In this document: positions 14,908-23,524 of the stretch, piece after piece
How positions within the stretch are numbered: the stretch's first letter is position 1
Layout of the letters: every line of letters starts with the position of its first letter
From: Streptomyces roseifaciens
GTDB lineage: Bacteria > Actinomycetota > Actinomycetes > Streptomycetales > Streptomycetaceae
Length of the DNA stretch: 64,000 bases
Assembly: GCF_001445655.1 (NCBI RefSeq)
Contig: NZ_LNBE01000004.1
Span: 682,001-746,000 of the forward strand
Reading direction: 5' to 3'
Program-made: the position numbers and the translations under genes
Notes under the pieces: model-generated
Told to the model about the DNA's origin: nothing
What the model saw: the letters and a program-made list of their open reading frames with translations, nothing else
Databases searched by the model: none

Positions 14908-17900
14908 ATGACACTGCCTGAAGGGCGTCGCAGCAGCTCGTACACCCGGCTGCTGAAGTACGGCTTCACCGATCCGGCGGCCGCCGAGCGGCGGCTGGAG
15001 GCTCCGGCGCTCGCGGCGAGACGCACCGACCCCGTCCTGCTCGACGCCCTCGGCACCACCGCCGATCCCGACCTCGCGCTGCACGGCCTGGTGCGGCTCG
15101 CGGAGGCGCTGGACGCCAGGGACGGCGGCGACCGGCAGGCCCTGATGGACACGCTCGTCACCGCCAAGCCGCTGCGCGACCGGCTGCTCGGGGTCCTCGG
15201 CGCCTCCGAGGCCCTCGGCGACCACCTCGCCCGCCACCCCGGCGACTGGCACGCGCTCGTCACCTACGAGGCGGCCGATCTCAACCCGGGCGTACCGGAG
15301 TTCGAAAAGGCGCTGGCCGACGGCGCGCGCGGCGGCCGGGAGGCCGGGCTGGACGCCGCGGACGCCCTGCGCGCCGCCTACCGCCGCTGCCTGCTGACCA
15401 TCGCCGCGCGGGACGTGTGCGGCACCACCGACGTCGCCCAGACCGCCGCCGAGCTCGCGGACCTGGCCACCGTCACCCTGCGCGCCGCCCTCGGCATCGC
15501 CGCCGAGGAGCAGCCCGGGGACGCCGCGGCCTGCAGGCTCGCGGTCATCGGCATGGGCAAGTGCGGCGGCGGGGAGCTCAATTACGTCTCGGACGTGGAC
15601 GTCGTCTTCGTGGCGGAGGCGAAGGAGGGGACGGCCGAGGGCGCCGCCCTGCAGGCCGCCACGCGGCTGGCCTCGCGGATGATGCGCGTCTGCTCCGACG
15701 TCACGCCCGAGGGCACCATCTGGCCCGTGGACGCCAACCTGCGGCCCGAGGGCCGCAACGGCCCCCTCGTGCGCACCCTCTCCAGCCACCTCGCCTACTA
15801 CCAACGCTGGGCCAAGACCTGGGAGTTCCAGGCCCTGCTCAAGGCCCGCCCGGTCGCCGGGGACCTCGCCCTGGGCCGGGCCTACACGGACGCCCTCGCC
15901 CCCCTGGTGTGGCAGGCCGCCGAGCGCGAGAACTTCGTGCCCGACGTGCAGCAGATGCGTCGCCGCGTCATCGCCTCCATCCCCGCCGGCCAGGTCGACC
16001 GCGAGCTCAAGCTGGGCCCGGGCGGCCTGCGCGACGTCGAGTTCGCCGTGCAGCTGCTGCAGCTCGTCCACGGCCGCGGCGACGCCACGCTGCGCGCCTC
16101 CGGCACCCTCGACGCCCTGACCGCCCTGGCCGCGGGCGGTTACGTGGGCCGCTCCGACGCCGCCGCGCTCGACGCCGCCTACCGCTTCCTGCGCACGATG
16201 GAGCACCACATCCAGCTCCACCGCCTGCGCCGCACGCACCTGATGCCGGAGGCCGAGGCCGACCAGCGCCGCCTCGGCCGGTCCCTCGCCCGCGTCCTGC
16301 AGTGGCCGCCGGGCACGGAGCCGGTCGACGGCCTCGGCCGCGAGTGGAAGCGGCACGCGCGCGAGGTGCGCCGGCTGCACGAGAAGCTCTTCTACCGGCC
16401 GCTGCTGGACGCCGTCGCCCAGCTGGAGCCCGGCGAGATCCGGCTCAGCGCCAAGGAGGCGGGCAACCGCCTGCAGGCCCTCGGCTATGCCGACCCCGCC
16501 GCCGCCCTGCGCCACCTGGAGGCGCTCGCCTCGGGCGTGTCCCGCAAGGCCGCCATCCAGCGCACCCTGCTGCCCGTCCTGCTCGGCTGGTTCGCCGACT
16601 CCGCCGACCCCGACGCCGGCCTGCTCAACTTCCACAAGGTCTCCGACGCCCTCGGCCGCACCCCCTGGTACCTGCGGCTGCTGCGCGACGAGGGCGCCGC
16701 CGCCGAGAACCTCGCCCGCGTGCTCTCCGCCGGCCGCCTCGCCCCCGACCTGCTGCTGCGCGCCCCCGAGGCCGTGGCCCTGCTCGGCGACCCCGAGGGC
16801 CTGCGCCCCCGCGGCCGGGAGGCCCTCGAACAGGAGACGCTGGCCGCCGTCAACCGCTCGGAGGGCGCCGAGGCCGCGATCGTCGCCGTCCGCGGGGTCC
16901 GCCGCCGCGAGCTGTTCCGCACCGCCGCCTCGGACATCATCGGGGCCTACGGGCGCAACGGCTCCCAGGGCGCGGGCACGCCCAACGGCGAGCGCGACCC
17001 CCACGTCCGCGTCGACACCGTCGGCGACGCCGTCTCCGACCTCAACGCCGCCGCCGTCGCGGGCGCCCTGCGCGCCGCGGTGCGCGCCGAGTGGGGCGAG
17101 ACCCTGCCCACGCGCTTCGCCGTCATCGGCATGGGCCGCTTCGGCGGCCACGAGCAGGGCTACGGCTCGGACGCCGACGTGCTCTTCGTGCACGAGCCCC
17201 GCGAGGGCGTCCCCGACGAGGAGGCGGCCAAGGCGGCCTCCGCCGTCGCGGGGGAGATGCGCCGCCTCCTCCAACTTCCCACGACCGATCCGCCCCTGCA
17301 CATCGACGCGGACCTGCGGCCCGAGGGCAAGTCGGGCCCCATCGTGCGCAGCCTCGCCTCGTACGCCGCCTACTACCGGCGCTGGTCGCTGGTGTGGGAG
17401 AGCCAGGCGCTGCTGCGCGCCAAGCCGGTCGCGGGCGACGCCGAGCTGGGGCAGCGGTTCATCGACCTGATCGACCCGCTGCGCTATCCCGCCGAGGGCC
17501 TCGGCGAGGACGCGGTGCGCGAGATCCGGCGGCTCAAGGCCCGCATGGAGCGCGAGCGCCTGCCGCGCGGCGCGGACCCCACGACCCACACCAAGCTCGG
17601 GCGCGGCGGCCTGTCGGACGTGGAGTGGACCGTCCAGCTGCTGCAGCTGCGGCACGCCTGGGCCGAGCCCGGGCTGCGCACGACCCGCACCCGCGAGGCG
17701 CTCGCCGCGGCCTGCGCCGCCGAGCTGCTGAGCACGGAGGCGGCTGCCATCCTGGATGATGCGTGGGTTCTCGCGACGAGCGTGCGCAATGCGGTCATGC
17801 TCGTGCGCGGCCGGTCCGGGGACACCTTCCCCACGGAGCCGCGGGAGCTCGCGGCCGTGGGCCGCTACCTCGGCTACGAGCCGGGCCACGTGGGGGACAT

Positions 17901-17970
17901 GCTCGACGAATACCGGCGGACGACGCGGCGCGCCCGCGCCGTCGTGGACGAGCTGTTCTACGGGGCGTGA
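14908..17970 (+). CDS. glnE: Bifunctional glutamine synthetase adenylyltransferase/adenylyl-removase
   Basis: This 1,020-residue protein controls GlnA by adding or removing AMP in response to nitrogen status. It holds two nucleotidyltransferase domains: the N-terminal adenylyl-removase (NYVSDVDVVFVAEA at about residue 229) and the C-terminal adenylyltransferase (GYGSDADVLFVHEP at about 750), joined by helical linkers; each half has the GPGGLRDVEF or GRGGLSDVEW motif. ATG at 14908 with GAGAGG upstream is preferred over 14878. It lies downstream of glnA2 on the same strand and probably shares its transcript, although its known substrate in Streptomyces is the GlnA encoded elsewhere. Confidence 0.95.
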   Translation: MTLPEGRRSSSYTRLLKYGFTDPAAAERRLEAPALAARRTDPVLLDALGTTADPDLALHGLVRLAEALDARDGGDRQALMDTLVTAKPLRDRLLGVLGASEALGDHLARHPGDWHALVTYEAADLNPGVPEFEKALADGARGGREAGLDAADALRAAYRRCLLTIAARDVCGTTDVAQTAAELADLATVTLRAALGIAAEEQPGDAAACRLAVIGMGKCGGGELNYVSDVDVVFVAEAKEGTAEGAALQAATRLASRMMRVCSDVTPEGTIWPVDANLRPEGRNGPLVRTLSSHLAYYQRWAKTWEFQALLKARPVAGDLALGRAYTDALAPLVWQAAERENFVPDVQQMRRRVIASIPAGQVDRELKLGPGGLRDVEFAVQLLQLVHGRGDATLRASGTLDALTALAAGGYVGRSDAAALDAAYRFLRTMEHHIQLHRLRRTHLMPEAEADQRRLGRSLARVLQWPPGTEPVDGLGREWKRHAREVRRLHEKLFYRPLLDAVAQLEPGEIRLSAKEAGNRLQALGYADPAAALRHLEALASGVSRKAAIQRTLLPVLLGWFADSADPDAGLLNFHKVSDALGRTPWYLRLLRDEGAAAENLARVLSAGRLAPDLLLRAPEAVALLGDPEGLRPRGREALEQETLAAVNRSEGAEAAIVAVRGVRRRELFRTAASDIIGAYGRNGSQGAGTPNGERDPHVRVDTVGDAVSDLNAAAVAGALRAAVRAEWGETLPTRFAVIGMGRFGGHEQGYGSDADVLFVHEPREGVPDEEAAKAASAVAGEMRRLLQLPTTDPPLHIDADLRPEGKSGPIVRSLASYAAYYRRWSLVWESQALLRAKPVAGDAELGQRFIDLIDPLRYPAEGLGEDAVREIRRLKARMERERLPRGADPTTHTKLGRGGLSDVEWTVQLLQLRHAWAEPGLRTTRTREALAAACAAELLSTEAAAILDDAWVLATSVRNAVMLVRGRSGDTFPTEPRELAAVGRYLGYEPGHVGDMLDEYRRTTRRARAVVDELFYGA

Positions 17971-17971
17971 G

Positions 17972-18007
17972 CCGCGGCCGGGGGCCGCGGTCGCCGGGCC
18001 CCGGCGG
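17972..18007. terminator. Bidirectional terminator between glnE and the PAP2 gene
   Basis: Two adjacent GC-rich hairpins (CCGCGGCC 17972-17979 with GGCCGCGG 17983-17990, then CGCCGG with CCGGCG ending near 18007) fill the 39-bp gap between the convergent glnE and PAP2 genes. Confidence 0.5.
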
Positions 18008-18009
18008 GG

Positions 18010-18858
18010 CTACGCCACGCGCCGCGCGAGCCGGCCCGGCGTCGCCCCGAACCACGCGAAGGAGACGGCGAAGCCGAACGAGAGGCAGAGCAGGCCCCCC
18101 ACGGCGTCGAGCCAGAAGTGGTTGGCCGTCGCCACGATGACCACCAGCGTGGCGAACGGATACAGCAGGCCGAGGACCTTCGCCCACACCGGGCGCGCCA
18201 CCATCGCGATGATGACGCCGCACCAGGTGGACCAGCCGATGTGCATCGACGGCATCGCCGCGTACTGGTTGGACATGTCGGCCAGGTTGCCCGAGGCCAT
18301 GGAGCCCCAGGTGTGGTGCACCACGACGGTGTCGACGAAGCTCTCGCCCAGCATCAGCCGGGGCGGGGCCAGGGGGAAGAGGTAATAGCCGAGCAACGCC
18401 ACGGCCGTGGTGGCGAAGAGGGCCAGCCGGGCGGCGGAATAACGGCCCGGATGCCATCGGTAGAGCCACACCAGCACACCGATCGTCAGCACGAAGTGCA
18501 AGGTGGCGTAGTAGTAGTTCATGCCCACGATCAGCCACGTCACCGAATTCACCGCGTGGTTGATCGAATTCTCCACGGCGATCTGCAGTGTGTGCTCGGC
18601 CCGCCATATCCAGTCCGCGTTGCGGAGGGCTGCCGCCCGCTGCTCGGGAACGGCGTTGCGCACCAGGGAGTACGTCCAGTAACTCACCGCGATCAGCAGC
18701 ACCTCGAACCACAGACGCGGCCTGCGCGGAGCACGAAGCCTCCGCAGGCCGGTCCGCTGCTCGGTGGCACCGTCCGCCGACGGCCTGTCCGCTCGCTCCT
18801 CGGTGGGTGGCGGGGCGGCCGTCCGGCCTTCCAGTGTCCTTGCCGTCGCTTCACCCAT
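18010..18858 (-). CDS. PAP2-family membrane phosphatase
   Basis: This 282-residue protein has a charged N-terminal stretch (about 1-50), then about six transmembrane helices. The PAP2/inositol-phosphorylceramide-synthase-like signature is in YAAMPSMHIGWSTW and ATANHFWLDAVGG, which supply the two catalytic histidines and the phosphate-binding residues. It probably dephosphorylates or transfers a lipid phosphate head group. It follows malR by 36 bp on the same strand. No link to maltose metabolism is evident, so it may simply be read through. Confidence 0.85.
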   Translation of the reverse strand: MGEATARTLEGRTAAPPPTEERADRPSADGATEQRTGLRRLRAPRRPRLWFEVLLIAVSYWTYSLVRNAVPEQRAAALRNADWIWRAEHTLQIAVENSINHAVNSVTWLIVGMNYYYATLHFVLTIGVLVWLYRWHPGRYSAARLALFATTAVALLGYYLFPLAPPRLMLGESFVDTVVVHHTWGSMASGNLADMSNQYAAMPSMHIGWSTWCGVIIAMVARPVWAKVLGLLYPFATLVVIVATANHFWLDAVGGLLCLSFGFAVSFAWFGATPGRLARRVA

Positions 18859-18894
18859 AGGGAAACAGTCTGCCAGAAACCGGCCTGCGGCAGA

Positions 18895-19947
18895 TCATCC
18901 CCAAGTCTGGTCTTCGCCCGCTTTCGGCCGGGTTTCCGGGACCGATGCGGTTGAACCCCGAACCACCAGTTCGGGGAGGAAGACGAACTCGCTGTGCGGC
19001 GCCGGGGTGCCGCCGATCTCCTCCAGCAGCGCGCGCACCGCGGCCTGCCCCATCGACTGCACCGGCTGCCGGATCGTCGTCAGCGGCGGGTCCGTGAAGG
19101 CGATGAGCGGCGAGTCGTCGAAGCCGACGACCGAGACGTCGCGCGGGACCTCCAGGCCGTGCTGACGGGCCGCCCGGATCACGCCCAGCGCCATCATGTC
19201 GCTCGCGCACACCACGGCCGTGCAGCCGCGCTCGATGAGCGCCGCTGCCGCCGCCTGACCACCCTCCAGCGTGAACAGCGAGTGCTGCACCAGCTGCTCG
19301 GCCTCGGCCTCCGCCAGGCCCAGCTCCTCGCGCATGCTGCGCAGGAACCCCTCGATCTTGCGCTGCACCGGCACGTACCGCCGCGGCCCCAGCGCCAGGC
19401 CGATCCGCCGGTGCCCCAGTGCGGCCAAATGGGTGACGGCCAGCCGCACCGCGGCCCGGTCGTCCGGCGAGACGAACGGCGCCCGCACCTTCGACGAGAA
19501 GCCGTTGATCAGCACGAACGGCACGCCCTGGGCCCGCAGCCGCTCGTAGCGCTGCATGTCCGCCGAGGTGTCGGCGTGCAGCCCGGAGACGAAGATGATG
19601 CCGGAGACCCCGCGGTCGACGAGCATCTCCGTGAGCTCGTCCTCCGTGGAGCCGCCGGGCGTCTGCGTGGCCAGCACCGGGGTGTAGCCCTGGCGCGTCA
19701 GGGCCTGGCCTATCACCTGGGCGAAGGCCGGGAATATGGGGTTGTCCAGCTCGGGCGTGATCAGCCCGACCAGGCCCGCGCTGCGCTGCCGCAGCCGTAC
19801 GGGGCGCTCGTAGCCCAGGACGTCGAGCGCGGCCAGCACGGACTCGCGGGTGGAGGCGGCGACCCCCGGCTTCCCGTTGAGTACCCGGCTGACGGTTGCT
19901 TCGCTGACACCCGCTTGGGCTGCGATATCGGCCAGCCGTGCGGTCAC
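18895..19947 (-). CDS. malR: LacI-family maltose regulator
   Basis: This 350-residue LacI/GalR repressor begins with the HTH LADIAAQAGVSEATVSRVLNG and continues into a periplasmic-binding-protein-like sensor domain (GLVGLITPELDNPIFPAF, PLTTIRQPV). It matches MalR/Reg1 of streptomycetes, which represses maltose-uptake and amylase genes. GTG at 19947 is chosen because it begins directly at the HTH and has AAGG upstream; ATG at 19971 is an alternative. It lies 25 bp after aglA, last of the maltose genes. Candidate operators are at 24902-24921 and 25024-25044. Confidence 0.85.
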   Translation of the reverse strand: MTARLADIAAQAGVSEATVSRVLNGKPGVAASTRESVLAALDVLGYERPVRLRQRSAGLVGLITPELDNPIFPAFAQVIGQALTRQGYTPVLATQTPGGSTEDELTEMLVDRGVSGIIFVSGLHADTSADMQRYERLRAQGVPFVLINGFSSKVRAPFVSPDDRAAVRLAVTHLAALGHRRIGLALGPRRYVPVQRKIEGFLRSMREELGLAEAEAEQLVQHSLFTLEGGQAAAAALIERGCTAVVCASDMMALGVIRAARQHGLEVPRDVSVVGFDDSPLIAFTDPPLTTIRQPVQSMGQAAVRALLEEIGGTPAPHSEFVFLPELVVRGSTASVPETRPKAGEDQTWG

Positions 19948-19972
19948 AGGACTGGACCTTACCGGTCGCATT

Positions 19973-21610
19973 TCAGACTGCCCACCAAACACATGAATCA
20001 GAGGGGATACGGACCGTACCACCGGTGAATTCCAAGGCGGCCGTGGCCAGCACCGGGCGGCCCGGCACCGGCATCCCGACCTCCTCGTCGCTCGTGTTCA
20101 GCGTGCACACCAGGCCCGGCCGGGCGAAGGCCAGCACGCCCTCGGGCGCCTCCAGCCACGTCATCTCCCCGTCGCCCAGGCCCGGCAGCTCGTGGCGCAG
20201 GGCGAGCGCCGAGCGGTAGAGCTCCAGCGTCGAGCGCGGGTCCCCGGACTGCGCCGCCACCGACAGCTCCGCCCACTGCTCCGGCTGCGGCAGCCAGCTG
20301 CCGCCCGGCCCGAAGCCGTACGGGGCGGCCCCGCCCGACCACGGGATCGGCACCCGGCAGCCGTCGCGCGTGCCGTCCTGCCCGTCGCCGCGGAAGAACG
20401 CCGGGTCCTGGCGCACCTCGTCCGGCAGGTCCACGACCTCCGGCAGGCCCAGCTCCTCGCCCTGGTAGACGTACGCCGAGCCCGGCAGGGCCAGCATCAG
20501 CAGCGCCGCCGCCCGCGCCCGCGCCAGGCCGCGCTCCCCGCCGCCGTAGCGCGTGGTGTGCCGCACCACGTCGTGGTTGGAGAGCACCCAGGTCGTGGGC
20601 GCGCCCACCGAGCGGGTCGCCGCCAGCGAGTCGTCGATCACCGCGCGCATCGAGCCGGCGCCCCAGTCGCAGGTCAGGAACTGGAAGTTGAACGCCTGGT
20701 GCAGCTCGTCCGGGCGCACGTACAGCGCGAGCCGCTCCGAGGTCGGCGCCCACGCCTCCGCCACGCCGATCCGCTCGCCCGGGTAGGAGTCCAGCAGCCG
20801 CCGCCAGGCGCGGTGGATCTCGTGCACCCCGTCCTGGTCGAAGAAGGGCAGCACCTGGGCCCCGATGAGCTTCGCCTGCTCGCTCAGCCCGATGTCCGGC
20901 AGCCCCGGCGCCTTGACCATGCCGTGCGCGACGTCGATGCGGAAGCCGTCCACGCCCAGGTCCAGCCAGAACCGCAGCACGGACTCGAATTCCTCGCGGA
21001 CCTCCCGGTTCTCCCAGTTGAGGTCGGGCTGCTCGGGTGCGAACAGGTGCAGGTACCACTCGCCGGGCGTGCCGTCCGGGCGCGCCGTGCGCGTCCACGC
21101 CGGGCCGCCGAAGACCGACTCCCAGTCGTTCGGCGGCAGTTCCCCGGCCGTGCCGCGGCCCGGCCGGAAGTGGTAGCGCTCCCGCGCCGGACCGCCCTCT
21201 CTGTCGGCGAGGGCCGCCCGGAACCAGGCGTGCTGGTCGGAGGTGTGGTTGGGCACGATGTCGACGATCACCCGCAGGCCCAGCCGGTGCGCCTCCCGCA
21301 CCAGGTCGTCCGCGTCGGACAGGTCCCCGAACAGCGGGTCCACGGCCCGGTAGTCCGCGACGTCGTAGCCGCCGTCCGCCTGCGGCGAGGCGAAGAACGG
21401 CGTGAGCCACACCGCGTCCACGCCCAGCTCGGCCAGGTACGGCAGGCGGTCGCGGATCCCGCGCAGGTCGCCGATGCCGTCGCCGTCGCTGTCGGCGAAC
21501 GAGCGCACGTACACCTGGTAGATGACGGCGCTGCGCCACCATCCCTCGGATACGGCCTCGGACGGGGCGGCGGCGGCCGGGCGGACGGAGGGCGCGAGGT
21601 CCTGGGTCAT
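19973..21610 (-). CDS. aglA: GH13 alpha-glucosidase
   Basis: The 545-residue intracellular enzyme (no signal peptide) has the oligo-1,6-glucosidase/alpha-glucosidase layout. The N-terminal motif is YQVYVRSFADSDGDGIGDL. The three catalytic acids are in DGFRIDVAHG (nucleophile Asp), IGVAEAWAP (acid/base Glu) and VLSNHDVVRH (Asp). It would hydrolyse imported maltose and maltodextrins to glucose. It follows malG by 103 bp and precedes malR by 25 bp, so it is part of the uptake operon. Confidence 0.9.
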   Translation of the reverse strand: MTQDLAPSVRPAAAAPSEAVSEGWWRSAVIYQVYVRSFADSDGDGIGDLRGIRDRLPYLAELGVDAVWLTPFFASPQADGGYDVADYRAVDPLFGDLSDADDLVREAHRLGLRVIVDIVPNHTSDQHAWFRAALADREGGPARERYHFRPGRGTAGELPPNDWESVFGGPAWTRTARPDGTPGEWYLHLFAPEQPDLNWENREVREEFESVLRFWLDLGVDGFRIDVAHGMVKAPGLPDIGLSEQAKLIGAQVLPFFDQDGVHEIHRAWRRLLDSYPGERIGVAEAWAPTSERLALYVRPDELHQAFNFQFLTCDWGAGSMRAVIDDSLAATRSVGAPTTWVLSNHDVVRHTTRYGGGERGLARARAAALLMLALPGSAYVYQGEELGLPEVVDLPDEVRQDPAFFRGDGQDGTRDGCRVPIPWSGGAAPYGFGPGGSWLPQPEQWAELSVAAQSGDPRSTLELYRSALALRHELPGLGDGEMTWLEAPEGVLAFARPGLVCTLNTSDEEVGMPVPGRPVLATAALEFTGGTVRIPSDSCVWWAV

Positions 21611-21713
21611 GTACGTCCTATCGATTCGGTTGCGGAGGCGGAAGCGGTGGATCCCGTGGATCCCAACGGGTCAACGACGGCGGGCGGACAAGGTCAGCGG
21701 GTGCCGGTGGCGG

Positions 21714-22580
21714 TCAGCCCTTGGTGCCGCCCGCGGTCAGGCCGGCCACCAGGTGCCGCTGGGCGACGAAGAACACCAGGGCCGCCGGAATGGTGATCAG
21801 CACGGCCGCGGCCGTCATCAGGCCCCACTCGGCCTTCTGCTGGCCGACGAACGTCTGCAGGCCCACGGCGAGGGTGTAGTGCTCCTCGCTGCTCATGAAC
21901 TGGGTGGCGAAGGCGACCTCGCCCCAGGCGGTGATGAAGGAGTAGAAGCCGGTCACGGCCAGGCCCGGGCGGGCGAGCGGCACGATGAGCCGCCAGAACG
22001 TCCCGAAGGGGGTCAGCCCGTCCACCCGCCCCGCCTCGTCGATCTCGACGGGGACGGTGTCGAAGTACCCCTTGAGCATCCACGCGCAGAACGGTACGGA
22101 GATCGAGCAGTACGTCACGATCAGCCCGGTGTAGGAGTCCAGGAGTTCCAGCTCACCGAGAATGTTGTACAGCGGCACGATCAGCACCGCCATCGGGAAC
22201 ATCTGAACGACCAGGAAGGTCCACATCAGCGGCCGGTGACCGGGGAAGCGCATCCGCGAGACGGCGTAGCCGGCGGTCGCCGCGATGAGCACGCCGAGGA
22301 CGGTCGCCCCCAGCGCCACGATCACCGAATTGCCGAACCACGTCAGGAACTTGGTCTCCCCGAGGATGTGGCTGTAGTTGGAGACGTCGAAGCCGACCAG
22401 CCGCGTGGGCTCCTGCCAGCCGTCGCGCCCCCGCAGCGAGACGAAGACGATGAAGGCGATCGGGAACACCGACACCAGGCTCGCGGCGACCAGCGCCGTG
22501 TGCAGCGCGGCCGACGCCGTGCGCGAGCGCTGCTCGCGCGGGCGGTGCCGGAGGGGGCGTGCGGGCTGGGCGGTGCTCAT
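21714..22580 (-). CDS. malG: Maltose/maltodextrin ABC transporter permease MalG
   Basis: This 288-residue inner-membrane permease has six predicted helices and the EAA loop DEAGRVDGLTPFGTFWRLIVPLARPG, which contacts the ATPase. The C terminus GLTAGGTKG is the usual MalG/sugar-permease ending. Its ATG overlaps the malF stop by 4 bp. No ATPase gene is present in the operon. Streptomyces sugar transporters of this type share the MsiK ATPase encoded elsewhere, so that is the inferred partner. Confidence 0.9.
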   Translation of the reverse strand: MSTAQPARPLRHRPREQRSRTASAALHTALVAASLVSVFPIAFIVFVSLRGRDGWQEPTRLVGFDVSNYSHILGETKFLTWFGNSVIVALGATVLGVLIAATAGYAVSRMRFPGHRPLMWTFLVVQMFPMAVLIVPLYNILGELELLDSYTGLIVTYCSISVPFCAWMLKGYFDTVPVEIDEAGRVDGLTPFGTFWRLIVPLARPGLAVTGFYSFITAWGEVAFATQFMSSEEHYTLAVGLQTFVGQQKAEWGLMTAAAVLITIPAALVFFVAQRHLVAGLTAGGTKG

Positions 22581-23518
22581 CGCACTGCCTCCTGTCGGGT
22601 GAGCATCCGGCGGTAGAAGACGGCGAAGACCAGCAGCAGCGAGAGGATGAGGATGCCGTACGTGGCCGAGCCCGCGTAGTCGCGGACGCCCTGGAAGGCG
22701 AGCCGGTAGGCGTAGGTCACGAGGATCTCGCTCTCGGAGCTCGCGCCCTGCCCGATCAGCAGGTAGATGACCTGGAACATGTTGAACGTCCAGATCACGC
22801 CGAGCAGGATCACCGTCCCGCTCACGGACTTCAGCCCCGGCAGCGTCACGTGCCGGAAACGCTGCCAGGGGGTGGCGCCGTCCATCTCCGCGGCCTCGTG
22901 CAGCTCCCGCGGGATGGACTGCAGCCCGCCCAGGATCGCGACCATCATGAACGGCACGCCCAGCCAGACGTTCACCGCCACCGCCGACACCTTCTGCAGC
23001 GTCGCGTCGCCCAGCCAGTCCACCGGGTCCATGCCCAGCTTCGTCAGGAAGGCGTTGAGCACGCCGTACTTCTCGTTGAACATCAGCCGCCAGGAGAAGG
23101 TGGCGACGAAGGCCGGCACCGCCCACGGCAGGATCAGCAGCACCCGGTACAGCGCCCGGAACCGCATCGGCCGGTTGAGCAGGAGGGCGAGCCCGAGACC
23201 GAGCGTGTAGTGCAGGAACACGCACGACGCGGTCCACACCACCGTCCAGCCGAGGCGGGAGTAGAAGTGTCCCTCCTGCCCGGAGAGCACCTTCCAGTAG
23301 TTGTCCAGGCCGACCGACTTGTAGGTCGCCTCTATGTGGTTGACCCCGATGGTGCGCGCGACGTTCGCCTCGTTGGCGTCGGTGAAGGACAGGTAGACGC
23401 CCTTGCCCAGCGGGTAGCCGACGAGGACCGCGAGGACGATGACGACGGGCAGCACCATCGCCCACGCGTACCAGTGGGTGCCGAAGGATCGCCGGACCGT
23501 GGTGACGACTGTGGCCAT
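22577..23518 (-). CDS. malF: Maltose/maltodextrin ABC transporter permease MalF
   Basis: This 313-residue sugar permease has six or more transmembrane segments and the EAA motif HEAAEMDGATPWQRFRHVTLPGL. It forms the transmembrane pore with MalG. The gene starts 6 bp after malE stops and ends with a 4-bp overlap with malG, which indicates translational coupling. Confidence 0.9.
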   Translation of the reverse strand: MATVVTTVRRSFGTHWYAWAMVLPVVIVLAVLVGYPLGKGVYLSFTDANEANVARTIGVNHIEATYKSVGLDNYWKVLSGQEGHFYSRLGWTVVWTASCVFLHYTLGLGLALLLNRPMRFRALYRVLLILPWAVPAFVATFSWRLMFNEKYGVLNAFLTKLGMDPVDWLGDATLQKVSAVAVNVWLGVPFMMVAILGGLQSIPRELHEAAEMDGATPWQRFRHVTLPGLKSVSGTVILLGVIWTFNMFQVIYLLIGQGASSESEILVTYAYRLAFQGVRDYAGSATYGILILSLLLVFAVFYRRMLTRQEAVR

Positions 23519-23524
23519 CAGGCC

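Noticed and set aside
13393..17889. A 1,498-codon open frame antisense to glnA2 and glnE
   Set aside because: Composition (Val, Gly, Ala, Leu, Arg, Glu, His runs) is that of a shadow frame in GC-rich DNA, and both plus-strand genes are certain.
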